Assembly: GCA_037446355.1 (NCBI GenBank)
Contig: JBBIIT010000008.1
Location: 24,885 to 88,884, forward strand
From: Roseiarcus sp037446355
GTDB taxonomy: Bacteria > Pseudomonadota > Alphaproteobacteria > Rhizobiales > Beijerinckiaceae
Reading direction: 5' to 3'
Length of the DNA stretch: 64,000 bases
Shown: positions 8,403-17,852 of the stretch, one piece after another
Layout of the letters: each line of letters opens with the position of its first letter
Numbering within the stretch: the stretch's first letter is position 1
Translations under genes and position numbers: made by a program
The notes under the pieces: generated by a model
Database searches by the model: none
What the model saw: the letters and a program-made list of their open reading frames with translations, nothing else
Told to the model about the DNA's origin: nothing

Positions 8403-8697
8403 ATCCTTCATCGCGCGCGCTTGGCCGTTGTTGCGGCTGCACAGCGTCGGATTCGGGTCAGGAACTGACGAACCAACAGTCTTCCACGAAGGCCACCTAA
8501 CCCCCCACACCGGCTATTCGAGAAGGGTAGCCAGCGGTTGATTTCGACCCCTGGTCACACAACGCGAAGTCTGCGAACCAGGATCGCGTCGTCATGAAAG
8601 GGCGAAATGCTGACGCCGGCGGACGGTTCGGAATGTCGCCAATTCGCTCCGCGTTCTCCGATCTGCGCAGACCGCGAGCGGCCGCGTGCTCGCGCGC
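8403..8697. other. Intergenic spacer with no recognisable content
   Basis: 295 bases between the kinase-like gene and the convergent flavoprotein gene. I found no convincing coding frame, RNA gene, hairpin terminator or repeat here. Confidence 0.5.
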
Positions 8698-10122
8698 TTA
8701 CACGAATATCTTCCCCGGATTGAATATATTCATCGGGTCGAACGCCGCCTTCAGGCGCTGCATCAGATCGAGCGCTTCGAGGCCGTGCTCGTCGATGAGA
8801 TAGGGGCCTTTCTTCTGGCCGACGCCGTGCTCGCCGGTGCAGGTTCCGTCCATCGCTATGGCGCGCAAGGCGAGGCGTTCGGCGAAAGCTTCGGCGCGCT
8901 CGATCTCGTCCGCGTCGTTCATGTCGACGAGCGGCGCGACATGGAAATTGCCATCGCCGACATGGCCGACGATTGGCGCGACGAGCCCGCTTTCAGCTAT
9001 GTCGCGCTGCGTTTCCTCGACGCAATCGGCGAGGCGGGAGATCGGCACGCATACGTCGGTGGCGAAGCCGCGCGCGCCTGGGCGCAGCGTCGCGCTCGCC
9101 CAGAAAACATCGTGCCGCGCCTGCCACAGCTTCGTGCGCTCCTCGGCCTGCGTCGTCCACACGAACGGCCCGCCGCCGTTGTCGACCGCAATTTCACCGA
9201 AGCGTCTGGATTGCTCGGCGACGCCGTCCTGCGAGCCGTGGAATTCGACGAACAGCATCGGCGTCTCGGGCAGGCCGAGCTTCGAATAGTTGTTGCACGC
9301 TTTCACCTGCAACTGATCGAGCAGTTCAATACGCGCGATCGGAATGCCGGACTGAATCGTCTGGATGGTGGCCAGGCACGCCGACCGCACGTCGGGAAAC
9401 GAACAATGCCCGCCCGAAATCGCCTCGGGTATGCCCGACAGCCGCAACGTTACTTCGACAATGACGCCGAGCGTGCCTTCGGAGCCGACGTAAAGCCGGG
9501 TCAGGTCGTAGCCCGCCGAGGATTTGCGCGCGCGGCTCGCGGTGCGGATGTAGGCGCCGTCGGCGGTGACAATGCCAAGGGAAAGCACGTTGTCCTTCAT
9601 CGTGCCGTAGCGCACCGCGTTGGTGCCGGAGGCGCGCGTCGCCGCCATGCCGCCGATCGAGGCGTCCGCGCCGGGGTCGATGGGAAAGAACAGGCCGCTG
9701 TCGCGCAGGTGCGAATTTAGCGTCTTACGCGTGATCCCGGGTTCGATGACGCAGTCCAAGTCCTCCGCGTGAACCGCGAGAACCTTGTTCATGCGCGTAA
9801 AATCGAGCGAAAGCCCGCCGTGGGGCGCGTTGATGTGACCCTCCAGCGAAGAACCGGCGCCGAACGGAATGATTGGTGCGTCGTGCGCGGCGCAGATGCG
9901 CACGGCCTCGACGACGTCCTCGCGCGTCTCGACAAAGAGAACCGCGTCCGGCGGCTGTGTCTTCAGCCAGGTCAATGTATGGCCGTGCTGACGTCGCACC
10001 GCTTCGGAGGTGACGAGTTTATTGCCGAAGCGCGCCTTCAATTCGGCGGTGAGCGCGGCGAGGGTCGCGGGCGAGAGGCCCCCCTCGCGGCGGCGGATTT
10101 TCGGTGTCGCTGTCTCGGCCAT
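8698..10122 (-). CDS. FAD-linked oxidase, D-lactate dehydrogenase (cytochrome) / glycolate oxidase GlcD type
   Basis: A 474-residue flavoprotein that should oxidise a 2-hydroxy acid, most likely D-lactate, and pass electrons to the respiratory chain. The FAD_binding_4 domain covers about residues 35-215 with PFGAGSSLEGH and DPGADASIGGMAATRASGT; the C-terminal oxidase domain carries HVGDGNFHV (about 387-395) and GEHGVGQKK (about 429-437). The start MAETATPK at 10122 is preferred; an in-frame start at 10197 adds a basic stretch with no homology. It is divergent from glycerate 2-kinase with 91 bases between starts, so the two may share control of C2/C3 acid metabolism. Confidence 0.92.
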   Translation of the reverse strand: MAETATPKIRRREGGLSPATLAALTAELKARFGNKLVTSEAVRRQHGHTLTWLKTQPPDAVLFVETREDVVEAVRICAAHDAPIIPFGAGSSLEGHINAPHGGLSLDFTRMNKVLAVHAEDLDCVIEPGITRKTLNSHLRDSGLFFPIDPGADASIGGMAATRASGTNAVRYGTMKDNVLSLGIVTADGAYIRTASRARKSSAGYDLTRLYVGSEGTLGVIVEVTLRLSGIPEAISGGHCSFPDVRSACLATIQTIQSGIPIARIELLDQLQVKACNNYSKLGLPETPMLFVEFHGSQDGVAEQSRRFGEIAVDNGGGPFVWTTQAEERTKLWQARHDVFWASATLRPGARGFATDVCVPISRLADCVEETQRDIAESGLVAPIVGHVGDGNFHVAPLVDMNDADEIERAEAFAERLALRAIAMDGTCTGEHGVGQKKGPYLIDEHGLEALDLMQRLKAAFDPMNIFNPGKIFV

Positions 10123-10213
10123 GCAAATCGAACGTCCGTTAGGTCTCGGCGCGATTGCGCCGCGCCGATATTGACCGCAAAATCGGTTCGGCCGCAATGG
10201 CTGGAGACTTCCG

Positions 10214-11494
10214 ATGCTGGAGCCGCGCGCTTTCCTGACGAGCCTGTTTCAGGCGGCGATCGACGCCGCGTCGCCCGCCAAGCGCGTCGCCGCATTTCTG
10301 CCGCCGCGACCCAAAGGGCGCACGATCGTCGTCGGCGCCGGCAAGGCGGCTGCGGCGATGGCGGCGGCAGTCGAGGCGGCCTGGGACGGGCCGCTCGAAG
10401 GGCTCGTCGTCACTCGATATGGTCACGGCGCCCCGACGCGACGGATCGAAGTCGTCGAGGCTTCCCATCCGGTGCCCGACGCGGCCGGCGAGCGGGCGGC
10501 GCAGCGCATCCTCGAAAGCGTGCGCGGCCTGACTTCGGACGATCTCGTGCTGTGCCTGATCTCGGGCGGGGGTTCGGCGCTGCTCGCCGCGCCCGCGCCG
10601 GGTCTGACGCTCGACGATAAGCGCGCGATCAATCGGGAATTGCTCAGGAGCGGCGCCGACATCGGCGAAATGAACTGCGTGCGCAAGCATCTTTCGGCCG
10701 TCAAGGGCGGGCGGCTCGCGCTCGCCGCCGCGCCGGCGCGCGTCGTCAGCCTGATCATTTCCGACGTGCCGGGCGACGATCTCTCGATCATTGCTTCCGG
10801 CCCGACTGTCGCCGACCCCTCGACCTCCGCGGAGGCGTTGGCGATTCTCCGCCGCTATTCCATTGCGACGCCGTCCGAAGTCGTCGCACGCTTGCAAAGC
10901 GAGGATTCAGAGACCCCGAAGCCCGGCGACTCCCGCCTTCGCGGTGTCGCCAACATCCTCATCGCCACGCCTCAGATGTCGCTCGAGGCCGCGGCGGCGA
11001 GCGCCAGCGCTCGGGGCGTAACGCCCGTGCTGCTCGGCGACGCCATCGAGGGAGAAGCGCGGGAAGTCGGCAAGGTGATGGCCGGAATTGCGCACTCCGC
11101 CGCGTGTCACGGCGCACCGGCGCGGGCGCCCTGCGTTCTGCTTTCGGGCGGCGAGACGACAGTGGCGGTGCGAGGGCGGGGGCGGGGCGGACGCAATGCC
11201 GAATTCCTGCTCGGCCTCGCGCTCGCGCTCGATGGCGAGCCAGGCGTCTTCGCCATCGCCGGCGACACCGACGGCATCGACGGCAGCGAGCACAACGCCG
11301 GCGCGATCGTCACGCCCGATACGCTCGCCCGCGCCGACGCGCTCTCTCTGAAGCCGCGCGAAAGCCTCGCGAACAACGACGCCTATTCCCTGTTCGCCGC
11401 GCTCGGCGATCTCGTCGTGACCGGGCCGACGCTGACCAACGTCAACGATTTTCGCGCCATTCTCATTACAAATCATAACGACAATTCGAATTGA
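10214..11494 (+). CDS. gck: Glycerate 2-kinase, MOFRL family
   Basis: Phosphorylates D-glycerate to 2-phosphoglycerate with ATP; in serine-cycle methylotrophs this returns carbon to the cycle. The 426-residue product has VVGAGKAAAAMA near the N-terminus, CLISGGGSALL, KHLSAVKGGRLA, SDVPGDDLSIIASGPT and the C-terminal MOFRL domain with GDTDGIDGSEHNAGA, all family signatures. The length is normal. No other serine-cycle gene is adjacent; the divergent neighbour is a 2-hydroxyacid oxidase. The gene could be named gck or ttuD; activity on hydroxypyruvate-derived glycerate is inferred from the family. Confidence 0.93.
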   Translation: MLEPRAFLTSLFQAAIDAASPAKRVAAFLPPRPKGRTIVVGAGKAAAAMAAAVEAAWDGPLEGLVVTRYGHGAPTRRIEVVEASHPVPDAAGERAAQRILESVRGLTSDDLVLCLISGGGSALLAAPAPGLTLDDKRAINRELLRSGADIGEMNCVRKHLSAVKGGRLALAAAPARVVSLIISDVPGDDLSIIASGPTVADPSTSAEALAILRRYSIATPSEVVARLQSEDSETPKPGDSRLRGVANILIATPQMSLEAAAASASARGVTPVLLGDAIEGEAREVGKVMAGIAHSAACHGAPARAPCVLLSGGETTVAVRGRGRGGRNAEFLLGLALALDGEPGVFAIAGDTDGIDGSEHNAGAIVTPDTLARADALSLKPRESLANNDAYSLFAALGDLVVTGPTLTNVNDFRAILITNHNDNSN

Positions 11495-11555
11495 CGGCGG
11501 CTGCCCGAAATGCTCCCCATCGCCGGACTTGAAGGCATGACGATCGAGGCCGAAT

Positions 11556-13601
11556 TTGACCGCTGATCCCGAAAATCCCCTGCTCGCCGAATGGACCGGG
11601 CCCTTCGGCGCGCCGCCGTTCAGCGCCATCCGCGCCGAGCATTTCCGTCCGGCCTTCGCGGTCGCCGTCGAGCGACGCAAAGAGGACATCGAGGCGATCA
11701 GGAACAACCCCGCTCCGGCCGATTTCGCGAATACGATCCTGGCGCTGGAACGGGCCGGCGCGGAACTCGACCGCGTCGAGCGCGTGTTCTTTCATTTGGT
11801 CGGGGCCGACAGCAACGAAGAACTCGAAGCGATCGAAACCGAAATGGCGCCCAAGCTCGCGCGCGAGCACCAAGCGACCTATCTTGACGATGTCCTGTTT
11901 CAGCGCGTCGAATTGATTTACGCCGCGCGCGATGAGCTCGACGCGGAGGCGCGGCGGCTGGTCGAGCGCTATCGTCTGGCCTTCACGCGCGCGGGCGCTG
12001 GGCTTGACGCGCGAAGGAAAGCGCGGCTCGCCGAAATCGGCGAGCGGCTAGCGAGTCTGGGCGCGTCTTTTGGCCAGAACGTACTGGCCGATGAGAAGGC
12101 GTTCCTGTTGCGGCTCGAAAGCCCGGACGATCTCGAAGGCCTGCCGCCCGAATTCCTGGCGGCGGCCGCGCGTCTCGCCCAAGAGCGCGGCTATCCCGGC
12201 GGACATGCGGTGACGTTGTCGCGTTCCTCGTTCGAACCGTTCATGCAATTCTCGGCGCGTCGCGATCTTCGCGAGAAGCTCTTCCGAGCGTTCGTCGCGC
12301 GCGGCGCCAACCCGGGCGCGCATGACAACCGCGCCGTGATGGCCGAGACCGTGCGCTTGCGGGCGGAGAAAGCGCGATGGTTGGGCTACGAGAATTTCGC
12401 GCAGTTCCGGCTCGACGACACGATGGCCAAGACGCCCGCGGCGGCGAAGGAACTGCTCGATCAAGTATGGAAGCCCGCGCGCGCGCAGGCCTTGCGCGAG
12501 GCTGCGGCGCTACAGGAAATGGTCGTCGCCGACGGTCGCAACTTCGAACTCATGCCTTGGGACTGGCGCTATTATGCCGAGAAACGCCGGCAGGCTCTCT
12601 ACGCGTTCGACGAAGGCGCCTTGAAGGCGCATCTGCCGCTGGAGCGCGTCATCGCCGCCGCCTTCCACGTCGCGCACCGGCTGTTCGGCGTGTCGTTCGA
12701 GGAGCGCCGCGACGTCGACTTGCCGCACGGCGACGCGCGCGCCTGGAGCGTCAGCGACGCGAATGGCGCGCCGATCGCGCTCTTCATCGGCGATTATTTC
12801 GCAAGGCCCTCCAAACACAGCGGCGCCTGGATGTCGGCGATGCGCGATCAGAGCCGCTTCAACGGGCCGGTCTTGCCCATCGTGATGAACGTGATGAATT
12901 TCGCGCGCGGCGGCGCGGGCGAGGACTCGCTCCTCAGCCACGACGAAGCGCGAACTTTATTTCATGAGTTCGGCCATGCCTTGCACGGGATGATGTCCGA
13001 CGTGGATTATCCGCGGCTATCGGGCACGCATGTCGCGCGCGATTTCGTCGAGTTCCCCTCGCAACTCTATGAGCATTGGTTGGACGAGCCTCAGATCCTG
13101 CGCGAATTCGCGCGCCATCACCGGACCGGCGCGCCGATGCCGGAGGCGTTGCTCGACGCGCTCAACGCCGCGCGCCGCTATGGCCAGGCGTTCGCGACCG
13201 TCGAATTCGCCGCCTGCGCGTTCGTCGATCTCGCCCTGCACGGCGTTCCCGATCCCGGCGAAATCGACGTTCCCACGTTCGAAGCGCGCGAACTCGCAGC
13301 CCTTGAAATGCCTGCGCAAATCGCGCCACGCCACAGCGCGCCGCACTTCCAGCATATCTTCTCCGGCGAGGGATATTCGGCCGGCTATTACAGCTATCTC
13401 TGGTCGGAGGCGCTCGACGCCGACGGCTTCGAAGCGTTCAAGGCGAGCGGCGACATTTTCGATCCCGCGCTCGCCGAGCGACTGAAGCGATACGTCTACG
13501 CCGCCGGCAATACGCGCGCCCCCGACGAAGCCTACGCCGCGTTTCGCGGGCGCGCGCCCAGTACGGAAGCTCTGCTGCGCAAGCGTGGATTCGCCGCCTA
13601 G
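11556..13601 (+). CDS. M3 family oligopeptidase / peptidyl-dipeptidase
   Basis: A 681-residue zinc metallopeptidase that degrades short peptides, probably in the cytoplasm because no signal peptide is seen. The zinc site HEFGH is at residues 470-474, with the downstream Glu in DFVEFPSQL near residue 499, and the C-terminal HIFSGEGYSAGYYSYLW motif is typical of the M3A oligopeptidase A/Dcp group. The start is a TTG at 11556; no in-frame ATG gives a complete N-terminus, and an ATG at 11537 is out of frame and ends at once. It follows gck by 61 bases. Confidence 0.93.
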   Translation: MTADPENPLLAEWTGPFGAPPFSAIRAEHFRPAFAVAVERRKEDIEAIRNNPAPADFANTILALERAGAELDRVERVFFHLVGADSNEELEAIETEMAPKLAREHQATYLDDVLFQRVELIYAARDELDAEARRLVERYRLAFTRAGAGLDARRKARLAEIGERLASLGASFGQNVLADEKAFLLRLESPDDLEGLPPEFLAAAARLAQERGYPGGHAVTLSRSSFEPFMQFSARRDLREKLFRAFVARGANPGAHDNRAVMAETVRLRAEKARWLGYENFAQFRLDDTMAKTPAAAKELLDQVWKPARAQALREAAALQEMVVADGRNFELMPWDWRYYAEKRRQALYAFDEGALKAHLPLERVIAAAFHVAHRLFGVSFEERRDVDLPHGDARAWSVSDANGAPIALFIGDYFARPSKHSGAWMSAMRDQSRFNGPVLPIVMNVMNFARGGAGEDSLLSHDEARTLFHEFGHALHGMMSDVDYPRLSGTHVARDFVEFPSQLYEHWLDEPQILREFARHHRTGAPMPEALLDALNAARRYGQAFATVEFAACAFVDLALHGVPDPGEIDVPTFEARELAALEMPAQIAPRHSAPHFQHIFSGEGYSAGYYSYLWSEALDADGFEAFKASGDIFDPALAERLKRYVYAAGNTRAPDEAYAAFRGRAPSTEALLRKRGFAA

Positions 13602-13610
13602 ACGCCTTCC

Positions 13611-14390
13611 TCAGGAGTCGTTGCCGCCGAACAGCGAACCGAGCAGCCCGCCCGCGGCGCCGAGCGCGGCGCCGGCGGCGACCGTGCCGGCGGCCGAATT
13701 GGCGCCGGTGTCGCCGCTCGTTTTCGGCAGATAGCGGCCGATCTCCTCCGCCAGATTGAGAATCGGCATGCTTTGCAGCCAGATGTGGCCGGGTCCGGTG
13801 AGCGTGGCGAGGAACAGGCCTTCCCCACCGAACAATATGTTCTTGAAACCGCTGACCATCTGAATGTCGAAACCGACGCTCGGCTCGAACACGCCGACAT
13901 GGCCGGCGTGGACGAGCAGTTTTTCGCCCGCCGCCAGATCGCGCTCGACGAGTTCGCCCGAGAGATCGAGCCAGACGACGCCTGGCCCCGTGACTTTTTG
14001 CAGGATGAAGCCGTCGCCGCCAAAGAAGCCGGCCCCGAGCCGCTTCTGCCACGCAAGTTCCAATGTCACGGTCTTTTGCGCGACCAGGAATGTCTCCTTG
14101 CGACAGATCAGCGATTGGCCCGGCTGCAACAGCGCGGGAACGATAGTTCCGGGAAAGCGTGGCGCGAACGCGACGTGACCGGCGCCGCGCGCGGTGAAAT
14201 CGGTTATGAAGAACGATCCGCCGCCGAACGAACGTTTGAGGCCGGCGAGAAGGCCGCCGCCGGTGTGAGTGTCCATCGCGATCTGATCGTTCATCCAGGC
14301 CATCGTATTGGTCTGGCTATAGACGGTTTCGCCGGGCGCGAGATCGATCGCCACGGTCTGCATGATGTTACCGGAAATCTCGTAGCGCAT
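13611..14390 (-). CDS. TIGR00266/AIM24 family protein
   Basis: A 259-residue protein of the AIM24 (mitochondrial biogenesis-like) beta-sandwich family with no established enzymatic role. It shows the family start (YEISG, LAPGETVYSQ), a run of glycine-rich strands such as GGGSFFITDF and FGGEGLFLATLTGPG, and an Ala/Gly-rich C-terminal tail (about 225-259) that may insert in or contact the membrane. It converges on the M3 peptidase, with nine bases between the two stops, and is likely a single-gene transcript. Confidence 0.88.
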   Translation of the reverse strand: MRYEISGNIMQTVAIDLAPGETVYSQTNTMAWMNDQIAMDTHTGGGLLAGLKRSFGGGSFFITDFTARGAGHVAFAPRFPGTIVPALLQPGQSLICRKETFLVAQKTVTLELAWQKRLGAGFFGGDGFILQKVTGPGVVWLDLSGELVERDLAAGEKLLVHAGHVGVFEPSVGFDIQMVSGFKNILFGGEGLFLATLTGPGHIWLQSMPILNLAEEIGRYLPKTSGDTGANSAAGTVAAGAALGAAGGLLGSLFGGNDS

Positions 14391-14484
14391 GTGTCGCTCC
14401 CCAAAGGACGCCGGCGCGGCGCGCGGCGCGGATTAAGCCGCAAATCCGTGCAAATGGATAGAGCCGCCGTGTGTTTTGAATCGC

Positions 14485-14955
14485 TTAATCGTCGGGCACT
14501 GCGATGCGCGAGCCATCCGGCCCCGCCCTTACGTCGAGCCGCCCCGCCGCGCGAAGGCGCGTCCAGTCCTCGCGCGCGATGAGGGCGACGGGGCAGGCGC
14601 GGCCGTAAAGCTCGGCCGCCGCGAGCGCGCCGACGACGACGATGCCGTCGCGCTTCAACAGCAGGATCGCGGCGGGGCCGACGCCCACCCGCAACGCTTC
14701 GGCGAGCGCGGCGCTGCCCGAACTCGATCCGCGTCCGGCCGGCATCATCAGCACGCGGCCGGTGACTTGCTCGCCGACCTGCGGGTGCCAACGGTCGATG
14801 ATGCGGCCTGTTTTCACATCCAGTCCGCCCCAGAAACTCAGGGGCTCGTCGAGCGCGAGCGGCGCGCCCGTCGCCGCTCCTTGCGCGAGCGTTTGGCCGG
14901 CGACGAACACGCTCACAGGCGCGTCACTCGGCCGGCGCGCGCCGAAGCGACGCAT
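14485..14955 (-). CDS. Aconitase X, small (swivel, DUF126) subunit
   Basis: 156 residues forming the swivel domain of a two-subunit aconitase X. The stretches PLSFWGGLDVKTGRIID and GRVLMMPAGRGSSSGS are the phosphate/substrate-loop signatures of this family (DUF126). The start at 14955 (MRRFGARRPSD) overlaps the end of the large-subunit gene by 43 bases, indicating translational coupling; longer frames upstream are antisense to the known large subunit and are not real. Known bacterial members dehydrate cis-3-hydroxy-L-proline, but no hydroxyproline-pathway gene is adjacent, so the substrate is open. Confidence 0.85.
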   Translation of the reverse strand: MRRFGARRPSDAPVSVFVAGQTLAQGAATGAPLALDEPLSFWGGLDVKTGRIIDRWHPQVGEQVTGRVLMMPAGRGSSSGSAALAEALRVGVGPAAILLLKRDGIVVVGALAAAELYGRACPVALIAREDWTRLRAAGRLDVRAGPDGSRIAVPDD

Positions 14956-16154
14956 TCTCGCAGCGAGCCGAACGCCACCTCGGCGCCCAGATTGCCCGGC
15001 GCGTAATAGGCGCATTTGCCCGAATTGGTCATGATCGCCCGCTGGCCATCGCGCATCAATTTGGTGACATAGGTGCAAGTGTCGACGACGAGGATGACGC
15101 CGGCGGCTTGCAACTTCTCCTCCCAACCGCGAGCGCGCAGCGCCTCCAGCGTTTCGCGATTGCAATTGATCCAGATTTCGACGCGCGGCTTCTCGCCTTC
15201 GAGCAACGGCGTCAGGCGCGCGAATTCGCCGATCGAGAAATGCGGCGTGCCGAGCGTCACCGCGTCTATCGGGGCGCCGTCGCGAATCGTCGAAAGGCTC
15301 CGAGCCGCCTCGCGCAGATCATCGGCGGTGAAACGCACGACGCGCTCGGGCGCGAGGCCGGCGAAGGCCGCGTCGAGCGTCGGCGCTTCCGGGGTGAGGC
15401 CGATGGCGTGAAACAGCGCGACGGCGCCGGACGAAGCTGCGGCCGCGCCAAGCGCCTTCAGATCGTCCTCGCACGTCGTTGCGGGCAGCCCCGAAATCGC
15501 CGGCACGCCTTCGCCCAAGCGCCCGACAAGATGGCCGACGGCTACGCACGCAAGCTCCGCGCCGTCCCATTCGGCGGGAATATCGACGATCTCGACAAGA
15601 ATGCGCGCGCGCCGGTTGGCGCCGATATGCAGCCCGAACTCGGGCGCGCGTCCGGTCATCGCGCAACTCAAGTCGATGAAGTCGCCGTAGCGTTCGGTGC
15701 GCGCGCCGATCACAGAATTGGCGAATACGATCGCGTTCGACTCGCCCCAGGCGATCTGCGCGCCGAAGCGAGGACGATGCCGGGTCTGATAGGGAGCGCA
15801 GGTGAAGGTCGGCAGGCAGCCGAGCGCGAGATGGGCCTGCATCAGGCGCCGGCCGTTCGCGCCAAGTTGCGCGTCGCCGCGAAAAAGATCGGGATGCAGG
15901 AGATCGACCGATCCCACATTTAGCGTCGTGGGCGCGCGCACGCGCCCGCCGAGCGCGATCAGGCGTTCGACGAAATCGAGGCTGGCCTTACCGAGATAAA
16001 GGCAGCCGTCGACATGCGCGGCCTCGATGTCGAGAAAGCGCCGGGCGCCGACCGCCTCGGCGAACTTGGCCAGCAGTCGCATAGCAAAAGCGGCGGCTTC
16101 GCCATGCGCACCCGCGAGCAGTTCGGCATCGAAAGCGGTGAGTTCGAGCGGCAT
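14913..16154 (-). CDS. Aconitase X, large (catalytic, DUF521) subunit
   Basis: A 413-residue catalytic subunit of the aconitase X dehydratases, Fe-S enzymes. Signatures include APTTLNVGSVDLLHPD, TCAPYQ (about 118-123), WGESNAIVFANSV (136-148) and the C-terminal TNSGKCAYYAPG with Cys381. It is upstream of and overlaps the small subunit gene, as in other two-gene forms (some organisms have the two fused). The candidate functions known for the family are cis-3-hydroxyproline dehydratase in bacteria and phosphomevalonate dehydratase in archaea; the bacterial role is likelier here. Confidence 0.9.
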   Translation of the reverse strand: MPLELTAFDAELLAGAHGEAAAFAMRLLAKFAEAVGARRFLDIEAAHVDGCLYLGKASLDFVERLIALGGRVRAPTTLNVGSVDLLHPDLFRGDAQLGANGRRLMQAHLALGCLPTFTCAPYQTRHRPRFGAQIAWGESNAIVFANSVIGARTERYGDFIDLSCAMTGRAPEFGLHIGANRRARILVEIVDIPAEWDGAELACVAVGHLVGRLGEGVPAISGLPATTCEDDLKALGAAAASSGAVALFHAIGLTPEAPTLDAAFAGLAPERVVRFTADDLREAARSLSTIRDGAPIDAVTLGTPHFSIGEFARLTPLLEGEKPRVEIWINCNRETLEALRARGWEEKLQAAGVILVVDTCTYVTKLMRDGQRAIMTNSGKCAYYAPGNLGAEVAFGSLRECVASARAGRVTRL

Positions 16155-16424
16155 GATGACAGGCTAGGCGGCGGCGCGCGAAGCTGTCAAAGCGACGTGG
16201 CGACGCGATTTATCTTGACTTATTGCGCCGCATCATAGATAGCCCCACCACCGCAGATCACGCGGTCGATGCGCGCCGGCCGCGTGAAGGGCTTTGGTCC
16301 TCCTGCCGCGCGCCTTTTCGCGTTTCCCATCGACGCCCGGACACGCGGGGCGTTCCCTCTACTAAACCCTGGCCGCAGTTTCGCGCGAATTCGCGCGCTG
16401 GCGGCTGTTTGAAAGACATCAACA
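16155..16424. promoter_or_regulatory. Divergent upstream region of aconitase X and rhlE-like genes
   Basis: 270 bases. A possible plus-strand sigma-70 promoter is TTGACT (16214-16219) with TAGATA (16235-16240) after 15 bases, which would give the helicase gene a leader of about 180 bases. Long leaders are common on cold-induced DEAD-box helicase genes, but I see no clear cold-box or riboregulator. Confidence 0.35.
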
Positions 16425-17732
16425 TTGGATAATTTTCACGGCTTCGGCCTCGCCGAGCCCCTCCTGTCCGCGCTTACGAAACTCGGTTACGCCAAGCCGA
16501 CCCCGATTCAGGCCAAGACGATCCCCGCGCTCATGCAGGGCCGCGACGTCGTCGGCATCGCCCAGACCGGCACCGGCAAGACCGCGGCTTTCGCGCTGCC
16601 GATCCTCAACAAACTGATCGCCGATCCGCGCCCCGCGCCGCGCGGCGGCGCCAGAGCGCTCGTGCTCAGCCCGACGCGCGAACTCGCCAGCCAGATCGCG
16701 CAGAGTTTCCGCGATCTCTCCGCCGGCCTCGATTTCAAGATCGCGGTCATCTTCGGCGGCGTGCCGCATGGCGCGCAGATCAGGGCCTTGGGGCAGGGCC
16801 TTGACGTGCTAGTGGCGACGCCCGGCCGCCTGCTCGATCATCTCGACGCTCGGGTCGCGAACTTGCGCGGCGTCGAATTTCTGGTGCTCGACGAGGTCGA
16901 TCAAATGCTCGATCTCGGCTTCGTCAAGCCGATCCGCCGCATCGTGCGCGAAATCCCGAAAGTCCGGCAGAACCTCTTTTTCTCGGCGACGATGCCGAGC
17001 GACATTCGCGCGCTGGCGGGCGAATTGCTGCGCGATCCCGTCGAGGTCGCGGTGACGCCCGTCGCCAAGACCGCCGACCGGGTCGATCAGAGCGTCATTC
17101 TGGTCGACGCGGCGAAGAAGCGCGACATGCTGGTCGAACTCTTCAAGAACGCCGAGATGACGCGCACGATCGTCTTCACGCGGACCAAGCGCGGCGCGGA
17201 CCGTGTCGCCAAGACGCTCGACGAGGCGGGAATCCTCGCCGCCGCGATCCATGGCAACAAAAGCCAGGGCCAGCGCGAGCGCGCGCTCGAAGCCTTCCGC
17301 GGCGGCCGGACGCGCGCTTTGGTGGCGACCGACATAGCCGCGCGCGGCATCGACATCGACGGCGTCAGCCATGTCGTGAATTTTGAATTGCCTGAGGTCG
17401 CCGAGGCCTATGTTCATCGCATCGGCCGCACCGCTCGCGCCGGCAAGGCGGGGGAGGCGATTTCGTTCTGCGACCATGAAGAGCGCGATCTGCTGCGTGC
17501 GATCGAAAAGCTGACGAGGTTGCGCCTGCCGACGGAGGATCGGCGCGGCCCCAATGCGCCGCCGCCCGCGCCCATCGCCGCCCGTGATCCCTCCGCCCCG
17601 GCGCCGGAACGGCCCCATCATGCGCCGCACCGCGATCCGCGCTCGGTTGGGCAGGCGGCGACGCGCGGTCGCCCGGGCCGTCGCTCGCGACCGGCCTATT
17701 CGTCGCAGAGGGCGCCGAACCGAGGCGCCTGA
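16425..17732 (+). CDS. DEAD-box RNA helicase, RhlE type, with DEVD motif II
   Basis: A 435-residue ATP-dependent RNA helicase, probably acting in ribosome assembly or RNA turnover. It has the Q motif (PTPIQ), Walker A AQTGTGKT (about 47-54), PTRELA, motif II as DEVD (residues 156-159) in place of the usual DEAD, SAT (about 187-189), and HRIGRTARAG near 331-340. A basic, proline-rich tail of about 65 residues follows. The start is a TTG at 16425, giving the family-typical NFHGFGLAEPLL; no ATG is suitably placed. The Ala-to-Val change in motif II is conservative and is not expected to abolish ATP hydrolysis. Confidence 0.94.
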   Translation: MDNFHGFGLAEPLLSALTKLGYAKPTPIQAKTIPALMQGRDVVGIAQTGTGKTAAFALPILNKLIADPRPAPRGGARALVLSPTRELASQIAQSFRDLSAGLDFKIAVIFGGVPHGAQIRALGQGLDVLVATPGRLLDHLDARVANLRGVEFLVLDEVDQMLDLGFVKPIRRIVREIPKVRQNLFFSATMPSDIRALAGELLRDPVEVAVTPVAKTADRVDQSVILVDAAKKRDMLVELFKNAEMTRTIVFTRTKRGADRVAKTLDEAGILAAAIHGNKSQGQRERALEAFRGGRTRALVATDIAARGIDIDGVSHVVNFELPEVAEAYVHRIGRTARAGKAGEAISFCDHEERDLLRAIEKLTRLRLPTEDRRGPNAPPPAPIAARDPSAPAPERPHHAPHRDPRSVGQAATRGRPGRRSRPAYSSQRAPNRGA

Positions 17733-17760
17733 ATCGAAACATCGAACTATTCGGCGTCGA

Positions 17761-17795
17761 AAATAGCAAAAGCCGCCCGGGGCTCCCCGAGCGGC
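17761..17795 (-). terminator. Rho-independent terminator, minus strand, downstream of flp
   Basis: Inverted repeat at 17772-17795 (GCCGC...GCGGC with an inner CGGGG/CCCCG) followed on the minus strand by a T-rich run (complement of 17761-17771). It lies about 60 bases past the flp stop and just after the rhlE-like gene, so it may serve both strands, though the T run favours the minus strand. Confidence 0.6.
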
Positions 17796-17852
17796 GCGTA
17801 ACGATACCCTATCCTCGATAGTCCGCCTCCGGGCGGGCTGTTACGGCGTCCG

